From assembly GCA_900538705.1 (NCBI GenBank), contig UPZG01000001.1, positions 620,001 through 684,000 on the forward strand: a stretch of 64,000 nt of DNA, given 5' to 3'. This stretch comes from an uncultured Porphyromonadaceae bacterium (GTDB taxonomy: Bacteria > Bacteroidota > Bacteroidia > Bacteroidales > Barnesiellaceae_A). The notes beneath the pieces are model-generated. The model was not told where the DNA came from and made no database searches. It saw only the letters and a program-made list of their open reading frames with translations. Made by a program: the position numbers and the translations under genes. Positions within the stretch are counted from its first letter, which is position 1. Every line of letters begins with the position of its first letter. Of this stretch, positions 33,981 to 41,406 are shown piece after piece.

Positions 33981-34232
33981 TCAAGCCGCTCCTCCTTGGC
34001 GGGAGAGTATCATGTTGTAAAAGTCTCCGAAGGTCTTTACACCTACGAAGTCTTGTCCGGTTACGGTAAAACCAAAGTTTTTCTCTATGAGTACAACGAT
34101 GTCTACCATATCGAGGCTGTCGAGCTCGAGGGTCTCCATCAAGGGCGCATCGGGTTGAATTTGGTCTATATCAACTTCAAATTCGTCAGCCAATACAGTT
34201 CTTATTTGTTCTATCGTCTCTTCTTTTGTCAT
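33981..34232 (-). CDS. Acyl carrier protein 2
   Basis: 83 residues with the modification Ser39 in LELDSLDMVDIVVLIE, the FAS-type DSL motif. ATG 34232 gives a normal ACP N-terminus (MTKEETIEQIRTVL); the longer frame reads back into the KS stop region. Its sequence differs clearly from ACP 1, suggesting that the two ACPs serve different partners, for example starter loading versus elongation. Confidence 0.9.
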   Translation of the reverse strand: MTKEETIEQIRTVLADEFEVDIDQIQPDAPLMETLELDSLDMVDIVVLIEKNFGFTVTGQDFVGVKTFGDFYNMILSRQGGAA

Positions 34233-34266
34233 GAATGTATTTGTTGGTAGATTTATTATTTTATTG

Positions 34267-35493
34267 TTATTGTTTAAGTTTGCCGATAATGAGCGACGAG
34301 TTGGTGCCTCCAAATCCAAACGAGTTCGACAAGAAACGGTCGTACTCCATCTCTATTCTTTGAGTGGGTATGTTTAGTAGCGATGTCGCTTCATCGCCCT
34401 CGGTATAGTTGAGGTTAGGGGCAATAAAGTGATTATTCATCATTAGAAGTGAGTATATCACTTCACTGGTGCCTGCCATCCACATTTCGTGTCCTGTTTG
34501 TCCTTTGGTTGAAGTGACATAAGGCCTTGTCTCTCCGAAAACTTCGGTAATAGCACGAGCTTCGTTTTCGTCGCCTACGGGCGTGGAAGTAGCGTGTGCA
34601 TTGATATAAGGAATATCGGCGGGTTGTAGTCCGGCATCGTTCAGCGCCATGCGTAGTGAGCGGGCTGGGCCCTCGATATTGGGTACTGATATGTGATTAC
34701 CGTTTGAGGAGAATCCATAACCCTCTATCTCGGCTATGATATGTGCTCCGCGTGCTATGGCCGAGTCATAACTTTCTATAAATACTGTAGCTCCACCTCC
34801 ACTGGGTACAAGCCCGTCGCGTTCCTTGTCGAAAGGACGAGAGGCGGCTGTAGGATTGTCTATCCGTTTCGAGAACGCTCCCAAGCCGTCGAACGCTCCT
34901 ACTGCATAGGGATTTACCTCTTGTGCACCGCCGCATATGATGTACTCTTGCAGCCCGTCACGTATAAGTAAATATCCTAATCCTATGGCGTGTGAGCCGC
35001 TTGCACATGCACCCGATATAGTGAGGTTGATACCGCGCAGCTTGAAGATAGTAGAGAGCGTCATGGTGATGGTTGAGTTCATCGCTTTGAATATTGCACT
35101 CGACCCTACCAATGCCGTATTGTGCTTCTCTCTCATGATATCGACACCTTCTATTACGGCAGCTGCACTGCTGTCGTTGCCATAGAGGATACCTACTTCG
35201 TTGTTCTTCAAGAAATCATCGTCGATTCCGGCCTCTTGCAATGCCTCGACGGTTGCCATATAAGCATATTCGCCTTCTTCGGCAAGATAATGCCGTTTGC
35301 GGCGGTCTAAAAGGTCTTTCAGGTTGGGGCGTGGTACTATGCCGGTGAGTGGTGAAGAGAAGCCCATCTCAGTGCGGCGGGAATCGATACCGATACCCGA
35401 GCGACAGTTGAAGAGCGACTCTTTTACTTCCGCTTTATTTGTTCCTATGCACGAGTAGATACCCATGCCTGTTATAACAACTCTTTTTTTCAT
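34267..35493 (-). CDS. FabF-type beta-ketoacyl-ACP synthase
   Basis: 408 residues, the most FabF-like of the operon's condensing enzymes. Cys163 in SGACASGSHA, His in NAHATSTPVGD and His in KGQTGHEMWMAG form the catalytic triad; NSFGFGGTN closes the domain. The HATSTP loop is typical of FabB-related KSs in this type of cluster. It is early in the operon, next to ACP 2 and FabG, and may carry out the first condensation on the aryl starter. Confidence 0.88.
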   Translation of the reverse strand: MKKRVVITGMGIYSCIGTNKAEVKESLFNCRSGIGIDSRRTEMGFSSPLTGIVPRPNLKDLLDRRKRHYLAEEGEYAYMATVEALQEAGIDDDFLKNNEVGILYGNDSSAAAVIEGVDIMREKHNTALVGSSAIFKAMNSTITMTLSTIFKLRGINLTISGACASGSHAIGLGYLLIRDGLQEYIICGGAQEVNPYAVGAFDGLGAFSKRIDNPTAASRPFDKERDGLVPSGGGATVFIESYDSAIARGAHIIAEIEGYGFSSNGNHISVPNIEGPARSLRMALNDAGLQPADIPYINAHATSTPVGDENEARAITEVFGETRPYVTSTKGQTGHEMWMAGTSEVIYSLLMMNNHFIAPNLNYTEGDEATSLLNIPTQRIEMEYDRFLSNSFGFGGTNSSLIIGKLKQ

Positions 35494-35531
35494 TCTCTCT
35501 CTTTCTCTCTCTCGTTAACGTGTGGGCAGAT

Positions 35532-36260
35532 TTATGTATAGAGTCCGCCGTTGATGGAGATAACTTCTCCCGTAATGTATGCTGCAGCATCTGAGATAAG
35601 GAATGCTGCAAGGTCGGCAACCTCTTCGGGTCGGCCGAAACGTCCTATGGGAATATTTTTCTTCAACTCTTTCTCATCTAAGTCGGCTGTCATGTCAGTG
35701 GCGATAAATCCTGGAGCAATGGCATTGACTGTGACCTGCTTTTTACCTACCTCTTGTGCAAGAGCCTTTGTTGCGGCAATAATTGCACCTTTGGCAGCCG
35801 AGTAGTTGGTTTGTCCCGGAAGTCCTTTGATTCCCGAAAGGGAGACAATGTTGACTATACGACCGTGCTTGTGTGTAAGCATGCCTTTGAGTACGGCTTG
35901 TGTGGCTGTGAAAAAACCCTCGGTTGTAGTATTGAGTACACTGCTCCATTCGTCATGAGTCATCCACATGAGCAAATTGTCGCGACGTATGCCTGCGTTG
36001 TTGACGAGAACTTCTATGTATTCGTCGGGATGTGCTTGTTGCCAGGCTGCAATACTTGCTGCTAAGGCCTCCCGGTCGGAAACATCGCAACGCAGCAGAT
36101 ATCCATCACTGCCTGTGTCACGTACAGCTTGTAGTGTGGCCTGTGCCTCGGTGTCGTTGCTGCGGTAGTTGATGATGACGAAGTAACCATCGTGTGCCAG
36201 TCTGATGGCAATGGCACGTCCTATGCCGCGTGCGGCTCCGGTGATAAGCGCATATTTCAT
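35532..36260 (-). CDS. FabG-like 3-ketoacyl-ACP reductase
   Basis: 242-residue classical SDR. The NADPH motif TGAARGIG, the NNAG motif, the catalytic Ser and YSAAKG (Tyr-xxx-Lys), and the C-terminal GGLYT end are all present. Reduces the beta-keto group after each condensation so that the dehydratases can form each double bond. Start overlaps the ammonia-lyase stop by 4 bases. A housekeeping FabG is presumably elsewhere. Confidence 0.9.
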   Translation of the reverse strand: MKYALITGAARGIGRAIAIRLAHDGYFVIINYRSNDTEAQATLQAVRDTGSDGYLLRCDVSDREALAASIAAWQQAHPDEYIEVLVNNAGIRRDNLLMWMTHDEWSSVLNTTTEGFFTATQAVLKGMLTHKHGRIVNIVSLSGIKGLPGQTNYSAAKGAIIAATKALAQEVGKKQVTVNAIAPGFIATDMTADLDEKELKKNIPIGRFGRPEEVADLAAFLISDAAAYITGEVISINGGLYT

Positions 36261-37801
36261 AGAGCAAGGTCTTTGAGGTCTATTCCTTTCAGGTATTCAA
36301 TGACGCGCGCTACAGCGGGGTATAATACGCTGTCTTCTTTGAAGGCCGGAAATATGTTGCGTACTTCGTCATATACACGTCGGGTGACGGGCGAGAGCTG
36401 GTCGGCTATGTCGAGGCAGTCTACAGCCTGTGCCATACCCATGTATAGGACTGAAAGGACTTGGAAACTATTGTCTATGACACGACGAGCTATCAAAGCC
36501 GAGTTGGTACCCATGCTTACTATATCCTGGTTGTCGTTATTGTTGGGTATGCTGTGTACATACATGGGGTTTGCCAGAGTCTGGCACTCGGCTGTGGTCG
36601 ATGTGGCAAGGAATTGCGAAGCTTGCAATCCGTAGTTGAGACCCAGTGTGCCCATGTTGACAAAGGGTGGCAGTATACCGTTGATGCGGTCGTGGAAAAG
36701 ATAGTTGGCTTGTCTCTCGCACAGCATGGTGAGTTTTGTAATGGCAATCTTGAGTTTGTCCATCTCAAAAGATACGTAGTCGCCATGGAAATTTCCACCA
36801 TGATATACTGTATTGTTATCAGCATCGACAATGGGATTGTCACAAGCCGAGTTTACTTCGTCGATGAGAACCTGCTCACAGTTGGCAAGAGTATCGAACA
36901 CCGGCCCTAACACTTGCGGTACGCAGCGCAGCGAGTAGTAAGGTTGTACCTTGTGTTCAAAGATTTTCTCTTCGTGACGTTGATCATACAGCTCGGCCTG
37001 ACGGTTACGCAGGCAGTGGCTGTTGTGGCTGATGTTACGCATGGCGGCAGCTACTGTGCGTTGGCCACGGTGTAGCTTGGTGGCATTGAGCTCTTCCGAT
37101 TGAAAATCGTCATACGATGAGGCTATTTCGTTCATCAACACGGCTGCAACCGTAGCCCAATGAAGTAATTTCTTGGCATATATAAGATTTACAATGCCTA
37201 TTCCCGTCATTACCGACGTACCGTTCGATACTGACAGACCCTCACGGATGTGCATTTTGAAGGGTTGCAGTCCCAGCTCTTCGAGAACTTCACTGGTAGG
37301 ACGTTTTTTCCCGTGATAGAAGACGTCGCCTTCGCCAATGAGGGCGAGAGCCATATGAGCAAGTTGTACAAGGTCGCCACTGGCACCTACGCTACCATGC
37401 TCGGGAATGAAAGGATATATGTCGTGGTTGATAAATTGTACCAACAGGTCGGTAAGCTCACGGTGTACACCCGATTTCCCTTGTAAGAATGTGTAGAGGC
37501 GGGCTACCATGGCAGCTTTGACATAGGGAGTAGCCAGAGGCTCGCCTGCGCCGGTAGAGTGGCTGCGAATGATGTTGTATTGCAAGGCTGTGAGGCTATC
37601 GTTGTCTATACGGTATTGAGCCATGGGACCGAAGCCGGTATTGATGCCATATATGACTTTGTCGCGCGAGAATGCGGCAAGGAAATTATAGCTGTCATCG
37701 ATGGCCTTTTGTTGCTGGGAAGTAATAGTGACGGGTGCTCCGTGGAAGATTATTTCATTTAGCTCTTTCAGCTCTATTTTGTTGCTGTTATCGCTTTTCA
37801 T
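36257..37801 (-). CDS. Aromatic amino acid ammonia-lyase, probably tyrosine ammonia-lyase
   Basis: 514 residues of the HAL/PAL/TAL family. Ala140-Ser141-Gly142 in GSVGASGDLVQLAH forms the MIO cofactor, and Tyr51 (VIYGINTGFGPMAQYRI) is the catalytic tyrosine. As I recall the Flavobacterium johnsoniae tyrosine ammonia-lyase of the flexirubin locus, this protein shares its distinctive stretches: GFGPMAQYRI, RSHS, YYSLRCVPQ and HSIPNNNDNQDIVSMG. The substrate-selectivity pair is Ser80-His81, which is also found in histidine lyases, so the pair alone does not prove tyrosine use. Expected product: 4-coumarate plus ammonia. First gene of the 21-gene operon. Confidence 0.87.
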   Translation of the reverse strand: MKSDNSNKIELKELNEIIFHGAPVTITSQQQKAIDDSYNFLAAFSRDKVIYGINTGFGPMAQYRIDNDSLTALQYNIIRSHSTGAGEPLATPYVKAAMVARLYTFLQGKSGVHRELTDLLVQFINHDIYPFIPEHGSVGASGDLVQLAHMALALIGEGDVFYHGKKRPTSEVLEELGLQPFKMHIREGLSVSNGTSVMTGIGIVNLIYAKKLLHWATVAAVLMNEIASSYDDFQSEELNATKLHRGQRTVAAAMRNISHNSHCLRNRQAELYDQRHEEKIFEHKVQPYYSLRCVPQVLGPVFDTLANCEQVLIDEVNSACDNPIVDADNNTVYHGGNFHGDYVSFEMDKLKIAITKLTMLCERQANYLFHDRINGILPPFVNMGTLGLNYGLQASQFLATSTTAECQTLANPMYVHSIPNNNDNQDIVSMGTNSALIARRVIDNSFQVLSVLYMGMAQAVDCLDIADQLSPVTRRVYDEVRNIFPAFKEDSVLYPAVARVIEYLKGIDLKDLAL

Positions 37802-37878
37802 GTTGTATTTGATCCTCTATTCTTTTCTCTTGTTCTTTGATAGTTTTTATAGCAAGGGCTATTTTGCTTTTTACGCCG

Positions 37879-37910
37879 CAAAATTACTCTTTATATCGGG
37901 TAAAAACAAG
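37879..37910 (-). promoter_or_regulatory. Promoter of the 21-gene pigment operon
   Basis: On the minus strand: CTTG (37910-37907), 20 bases, TAATTTTG (37886-37879). Predicted start near 37872 with a leader of about 70 bases before ATG 37801. It is the only recognisable promoter found upstream of any gene between 37801 and 15250. Confidence 0.7.
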
Positions 37911-38010
37911 TTTATTTCTACCTATTTCTCGATACTTTTATAACAGATTGATGGTTTTTGCTGCCTGATAATGGGTAGAAGGTGATGCAGGCAGTATGCT
38001 GTTTTAAATG

Positions 38011-38058
38011 GGCAAGGGAAAGAAAAAACAAGCTTAAGCTCAACTTCTTTCCCTTGCC
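38011..38058 (-). terminator. Hairpin with inner palindrome 3' of the secreted-protein gene
   Basis: A 14-bp perfect stem (GGCAAGGGAAAGAA at 38011-38024 and its complement at 38045-38058) encloses a 20-base loop holding the palindrome AGCTTAAGCT, followed on the minus strand by a T6 run inside the loop. It lies 22 bases past the stop at 38080 and most likely ends that transcript before the pigment promoter. Confidence 0.6.
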
Positions 38059-38079
38059 ATGATGCGATGTGACATGTGT

Positions 38080-38664
38080 TTATTTCTTCATGACATATTT
38101 TTTCTTGACGAGCCATTTGCCTGTTTGGTTACCAAGTTTATCGAAAATCAACGCTTTGGTCTGCTCCATGACATACATTGTGTTGGATTTGCTGTCATTT
38201 ACGGCTATTACGGCCATTACTTGGTCGGTAGTAGTATCTACTACACGAATGGTTGCATCTACAAGTGTCCCTCTTGATACAATGCCAACACCTGCAAATC
38301 CGAGCTCGATTTTATCGATGTTGAAGACAAATTTGTATCGAGCTACATCATTGACTTCTACACGTGAACGTTTGCGCAGAGAGCCACTGAAACTGTTCCC
38401 TAATTTTTCAAGGGCAATGGCGCGGTCGTGTTCATACCACAGACGCTTAAACTCCTCAGGGTCTTCTTTGTCGGGAAGTTTGCTGTTTACATATTCCTCT
38501 TCGGTCATTTCTCCCATCATGGTATTGTCCCATGTAAGGCTTACTTGTAGTTCTGTTACATCTTTGAGAAAGTCTAAGTTACCTTCTACAACGGTAAATT
38601 TCTGTGCATTTACCATACCGCAGGCAAGTGTAGCTGCAGTAAAAATTGCCAATAGTTTTTTCAT
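38080..38664 (-). CDS. Small secreted protein of unknown function
   Basis: 194 residues with a clear signal peptide (MKKLLAIFTAATLACGMVNA, cleaved before QKFTVV). The mature part is mixed alpha/beta: a conserved-looking DFLKDVTELQVSLTWDN, an acidic MTEEEYVNSKLPDKEDPEEF segment and VDATIRVVDTTTDQVMAVIAV. I do not recognise the family. ATG 38664 is chosen because the signal peptide starts there; the longer frame runs through the promoter region. It stands alone with its own promoter and terminator, upstream of the pigment operon but not part of it. Confidence 0.75.
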   Translation of the reverse strand: MKKLLAIFTAATLACGMVNAQKFTVVEGNLDFLKDVTELQVSLTWDNTMMGEMTEEEYVNSKLPDKEDPEEFKRLWYEHDRAIALEKLGNSFSGSLRKRSRVEVNDVARYKFVFNIDKIELGFAGVGIVSRGTLVDATIRVVDTTTDQVMAVIAVNDSKSNTMYVMEQTKALIFDKLGNQTGKWLVKKKYVMKK

Positions 38665-38753
38665 ATAGGTGTGTTTAAAATATAATGTGTAATGAATTCT
38701 TGTTTTCCCCTGCTTTTCGACAGACTTGTATTGCCTGTTCGATGTATATAATG

Positions 38754-38761
38754 CAAAAATA
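38754..38761 (-). promoter_or_regulatory. -7 element for the secreted-protein gene
   Basis: TATTTTTG on the minus strand matches TAnnTTTG; no -33 TTTG at proper spacing. Predicted leader about 80 bases. Confidence 0.45.
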
Positions 38762-38903
38762 GTAAAAATATGGTTTCTGTGTATAAAATTTATTGATTTT
38801 TTAAAATTATGAGATTTGTTCTTAATCAAATGTTATATAGAAATGTAGGCCCATGATACGGAACTGCAATTTTGAGCATAACGTAGTGATAAAGATATAA
38901 AAA

Positions 38904-38938
38904 TAACATCCTCCCTATTATGCATAGAGAGGATGTTA
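38904..38938 (-). terminator. cinA terminator
   Basis: A 15-bp stem with one mismatch (outer TAACATCCTC/GAGGATGTTA) and a 5-base loop, followed on the minus strand by TTTTTATA. It starts 19 bases beyond the cinA stop. Confidence 0.8.
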
Positions 38939-38956
38939 CTTGTTATGATTTGTAAA

Positions 38957-40198
38957 TCAGTTGTTTATCAAATCTATGAGCATAAGAAGGGCCCGCTGTG
39001 TAGCACGTTCTATCACATAGAGGCGTGAACCACCGAATTGACAACATTCTGAGACGGTTTTGTCTCCGCAACGGACTGCTATCCAAACAGTCCCTACCGG
39101 TTTGTCGGGTGTGCCGCCACCAGGTCCCGCGATGCCCGATGTAGCTATGGCACATGTCGTACCCATGAGCTGTTGTGCGCCTTGGGCCATGAGTTCTACT
39201 GTGGCTTGGCTTACAGCTCCGTGTTGTTGTAGAACTTCGGCAGGTACGTGCAGAATGTGTTGTTTTATATCGTTGGAGTAGGCTACGACCGTGCCGGTGA
39301 AATACCGAGAGCTACCAGCTACGGCGGTTATTTCGTGGGCAATATTGCCACCGGTACAACTTTCGGCCGTGGCAAGTGTATATTGCCGTTGCAGAAGTTG
39401 TGTACCCAGCGCACCTGCGATAGTAAGGTCGCCGTCGGCAAATATATCGTTGCCCAATATGTGGTGTAATTTCCCTACCTGGTTGTCGATAATAGTAGTC
39501 AGTGAAACCTCATCGTCACCGCGAGCCGTGAGTCTGAGACGTACCATACCGGGTGTGGGTAGGTAAGCCAACTTGATGCAGCTGGGCAATTGATGCTCAA
39601 AGTCTTGCAGACGTTCTGATAATCCCGATTCTGTATTATGGTATACTAGCAATGTGCGGTGTAGAATGGTATCGTGGTCGCCAAAGTGTTGTCGCAGTCG
39701 CGGTATGACCTCGCCTTTCATGGCTACATGCATTTCGTGCGGTACACCAGGCATAGATACAAGTACTTTCCCTTCTTTTTCAAACCACATGATGGGTGCC
39801 GTGCCTACGGGATTGGGGATGACGGTACATACGTCGGGTACATCGGCTTGATGACGGGTCGATTCGTTCATTTTCAGTCCGCGGCCGGCAAAATAACGTT
39901 CTACTTGTTGGTATACAGATTCATCGAAGTGCATCTTCCCACCGAAGTAGCTGCAAAGTACAGGTTTGGTAATATCGTCTGATGTAGGTCCTAAGCCTCC
40001 GGTCATCAATACAGCATCTACGTTGCTGAAAGCATTGTTTATGGCTTCTGTAATGGCTTCTTTCTCGTCACGTACGGTGATAACACGGCATACGTCCCAG
40101 CCTACGTGGTTCAACTCGGCGGCCATCCATGCTGAGTTGGTATCTATGACTTGTCCTATAAGGAGTTCGTCGCCGATGACGATAATTTCTGTTTTCAT
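38957..40198 (-). CDS. cinA: CinA-family nicotinamide-nucleotide amidase
   Basis: 413 residues. The N-terminal MoCF-like (COG1058) domain begins EIIVIGDELLIGQVIDTNSAW and has MTGGLGPTSDD. The C-terminal NMN deamidase domain has TLATAESCTGGNIAHEIT and IATSGIAGPGGGTPDKPVGTVW. Members hydrolyse NMN or ADP-ribose-like pyrophosphates in NAD salvage, and are historically linked to competence. ATG 40198 is preferred over 40225. It follows tsaD by 31 bases, probably one transcript. Confidence 0.93.
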   Translation of the reverse strand: MKTEIIVIGDELLIGQVIDTNSAWMAAELNHVGWDVCRVITVRDEKEAITEAINNAFSNVDAVLMTGGLGPTSDDITKPVLCSYFGGKMHFDESVYQQVERYFAGRGLKMNESTRHQADVPDVCTVIPNPVGTAPIMWFEKEGKVLVSMPGVPHEMHVAMKGEVIPRLRQHFGDHDTILHRTLLVYHNTESGLSERLQDFEHQLPSCIKLAYLPTPGMVRLRLTARGDDEVSLTTIIDNQVGKLHHILGNDIFADGDLTIAGALGTQLLQRQYTLATAESCTGGNIAHEITAVAGSSRYFTGTVVAYSNDIKQHILHVPAEVLQQHGAVSQATVELMAQGAQQLMGTTCAIATSGIAGPGGGTPDKPVGTVWIAVRCGDKTVSECCQFGGSRLYVIERATQRALLMLIDLINN

Positions 40199-40229
40199 TT
40201 TTGATACGTTTTCTATGACGAGCACGATA

Positions 40230-41249
40230 TTACAGTTCTACTCTGGCAAAAGGAGCTTTGTCGAGGCTGCAAAAGTCGTGGTCTAAATACTTATAATATC
40301 CCGTTATTGCCACCATGGCAGCGTTATCGGTAGTAAAAGAGAGCTTGGGAAGATGTATTTTCCATCCGTATCGGGTAGCATATTGTTCAAAGGCGGCACG
40401 TACTGCCGAGTTGGCCGAGACGCCACCGCCCACGGCTACTTCTTTGATACCTGTCTCTTTTACGGCCTTGCATACCTTATCCATGAGTATCTCTACTATA
40501 GTTGCTTGCAACGATGCGCAAAGGTCTTTTTTATTGTTTTCTATAAAAGACGGGTCTTCTTTTATCTTGTCGCGCAAGAGATAGAGAAATGATGTCTTCA
40601 GTCCGCTGAAACTATAATCTAATCCTTTGATGTGAGGTTTGTGCAATGCAAAAGCATGCGGATTACCCTCTTTGGCAAGGCGGTCTATTACAGGGCCTCC
40701 GGGATAGGGCAATCCCATCACCTTGGCACATTTGTCGAAAGCTTCGCCAGCAGCATCGTCGATGGTTTGTCCTATGACTTTCATTTTGTTGTAGGCCTCG
40801 ACGCGAATGATTTGTGAGTTTCCTCCCGATACGAGGAGACAGAGAAACGGGAATTTAGGTGGGTCGTAAGGGCTGCCCGGGTCTTGTATGAAATGTGCAA
40901 GGACATGTGCTTGTAGGTGGTTGACGTCGACTATAGGAATATCTAAAGCCGTGGCAAGTCCTTTGGCAAATGATGTACCTACGAGCAGTGATCCCATTAG
41001 CCCGGGGCCTCGTGTAAATGCAATGGCGCTCAGCTCTTTTTTGTCGATGCCGGCGCGCTTTATAGCCTCCGATACTACCGGTACGATATTTTGTTGGTGG
41101 GCACGCGAAGCGAGTTCGGGCACTACGCCGCCGTATGCTTCATGTACGGCCTGGCTGGCAATGACGTTAGACCGTAATACGCCGTCGCAGATGACGGCTG
41201 CCGATGTATCGTCACACGACGATTCTATACCTAAAATGCAGATGCTCAT
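40230..41249 (-). CDS. tsaD: tRNA threonylcarbamoyladenosine transferase TsaD
   Basis: Transfers threonylcarbamoyl to A37 of ANN-decoding tRNAs, acting with TsaB/TsaE. Signatures: MSICILGIESSCDDTSAAV, the metal-binding HLQAHVLAH, LLVSGGNSQI, DDAAGEAFDKCAK and VAVGGGVSANSAVR. 339 residues from ATG 41249. The 41603 frame extends across the divergent promoter region into tamB and is rejected. Confidence 0.96.
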   Translation of the reverse strand: MSICILGIESSCDDTSAAVICDGVLRSNVIASQAVHEAYGGVVPELASRAHQQNIVPVVSEAIKRAGIDKKELSAIAFTRGPGLMGSLLVGTSFAKGLATALDIPIVDVNHLQAHVLAHFIQDPGSPYDPPKFPFLCLLVSGGNSQIIRVEAYNKMKVIGQTIDDAAGEAFDKCAKVMGLPYPGGPVIDRLAKEGNPHAFALHKPHIKGLDYSFSGLKTSFLYLLRDKIKEDPSFIENNKKDLCASLQATIVEILMDKVCKAVKETGIKEVAVGGGVSANSAVRAAFEQYATRYGWKIHLPKLSFTTDNAAMVAITGYYKYLDHDFCSLDKAPFARVEL

Positions 41250-41300
41250 GATTTCTCTTTTTGTTTTATGGGCGGCATGGATGCCGCTGTTTTCGACCTG

Positions 41301-41308
41301 CAAAAGTA
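41301..41308 (-). promoter_or_regulatory. -7 element of tsaD-cinA promoter
   Basis: TACTTTTG on the minus strand (41308-41301), about 50 bases before ATG 41249. No -33 TTTG at the expected spacing. Shares the 157-base tsaD/tamB divergent intergenic region. Confidence 0.5.
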
Positions 41309-41384
41309 CATATTTTATGCCAATTCTTAGGTCTTGACCGCTTATTTCCTTATAGCCGATATATCTATGGTGCAGAAAAAACTG

Positions 41385-41392
41385 TAACTTTG
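41385..41392 (+). promoter_or_regulatory. -7 element of tamB promoter
   Basis: TAACTTTG exactly matches TAnnTTTG, 14 bases before ATG 41407, so the mRNA leader would be only a few bases long. No TTTG at -33. Confidence 0.5.
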
Positions 41393-41406
41393 TAGCCCTT
41401 ATCATC

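Noticed and set aside
36257..37801. Histidine utilisation (hutH) assignment for the ammonia-lyase
   Set aside because: No hutU, hutI or hutG neighbours; it leads a polyene operon and matches Flavobacterium tyrosine ammonia-lyase motifs better.
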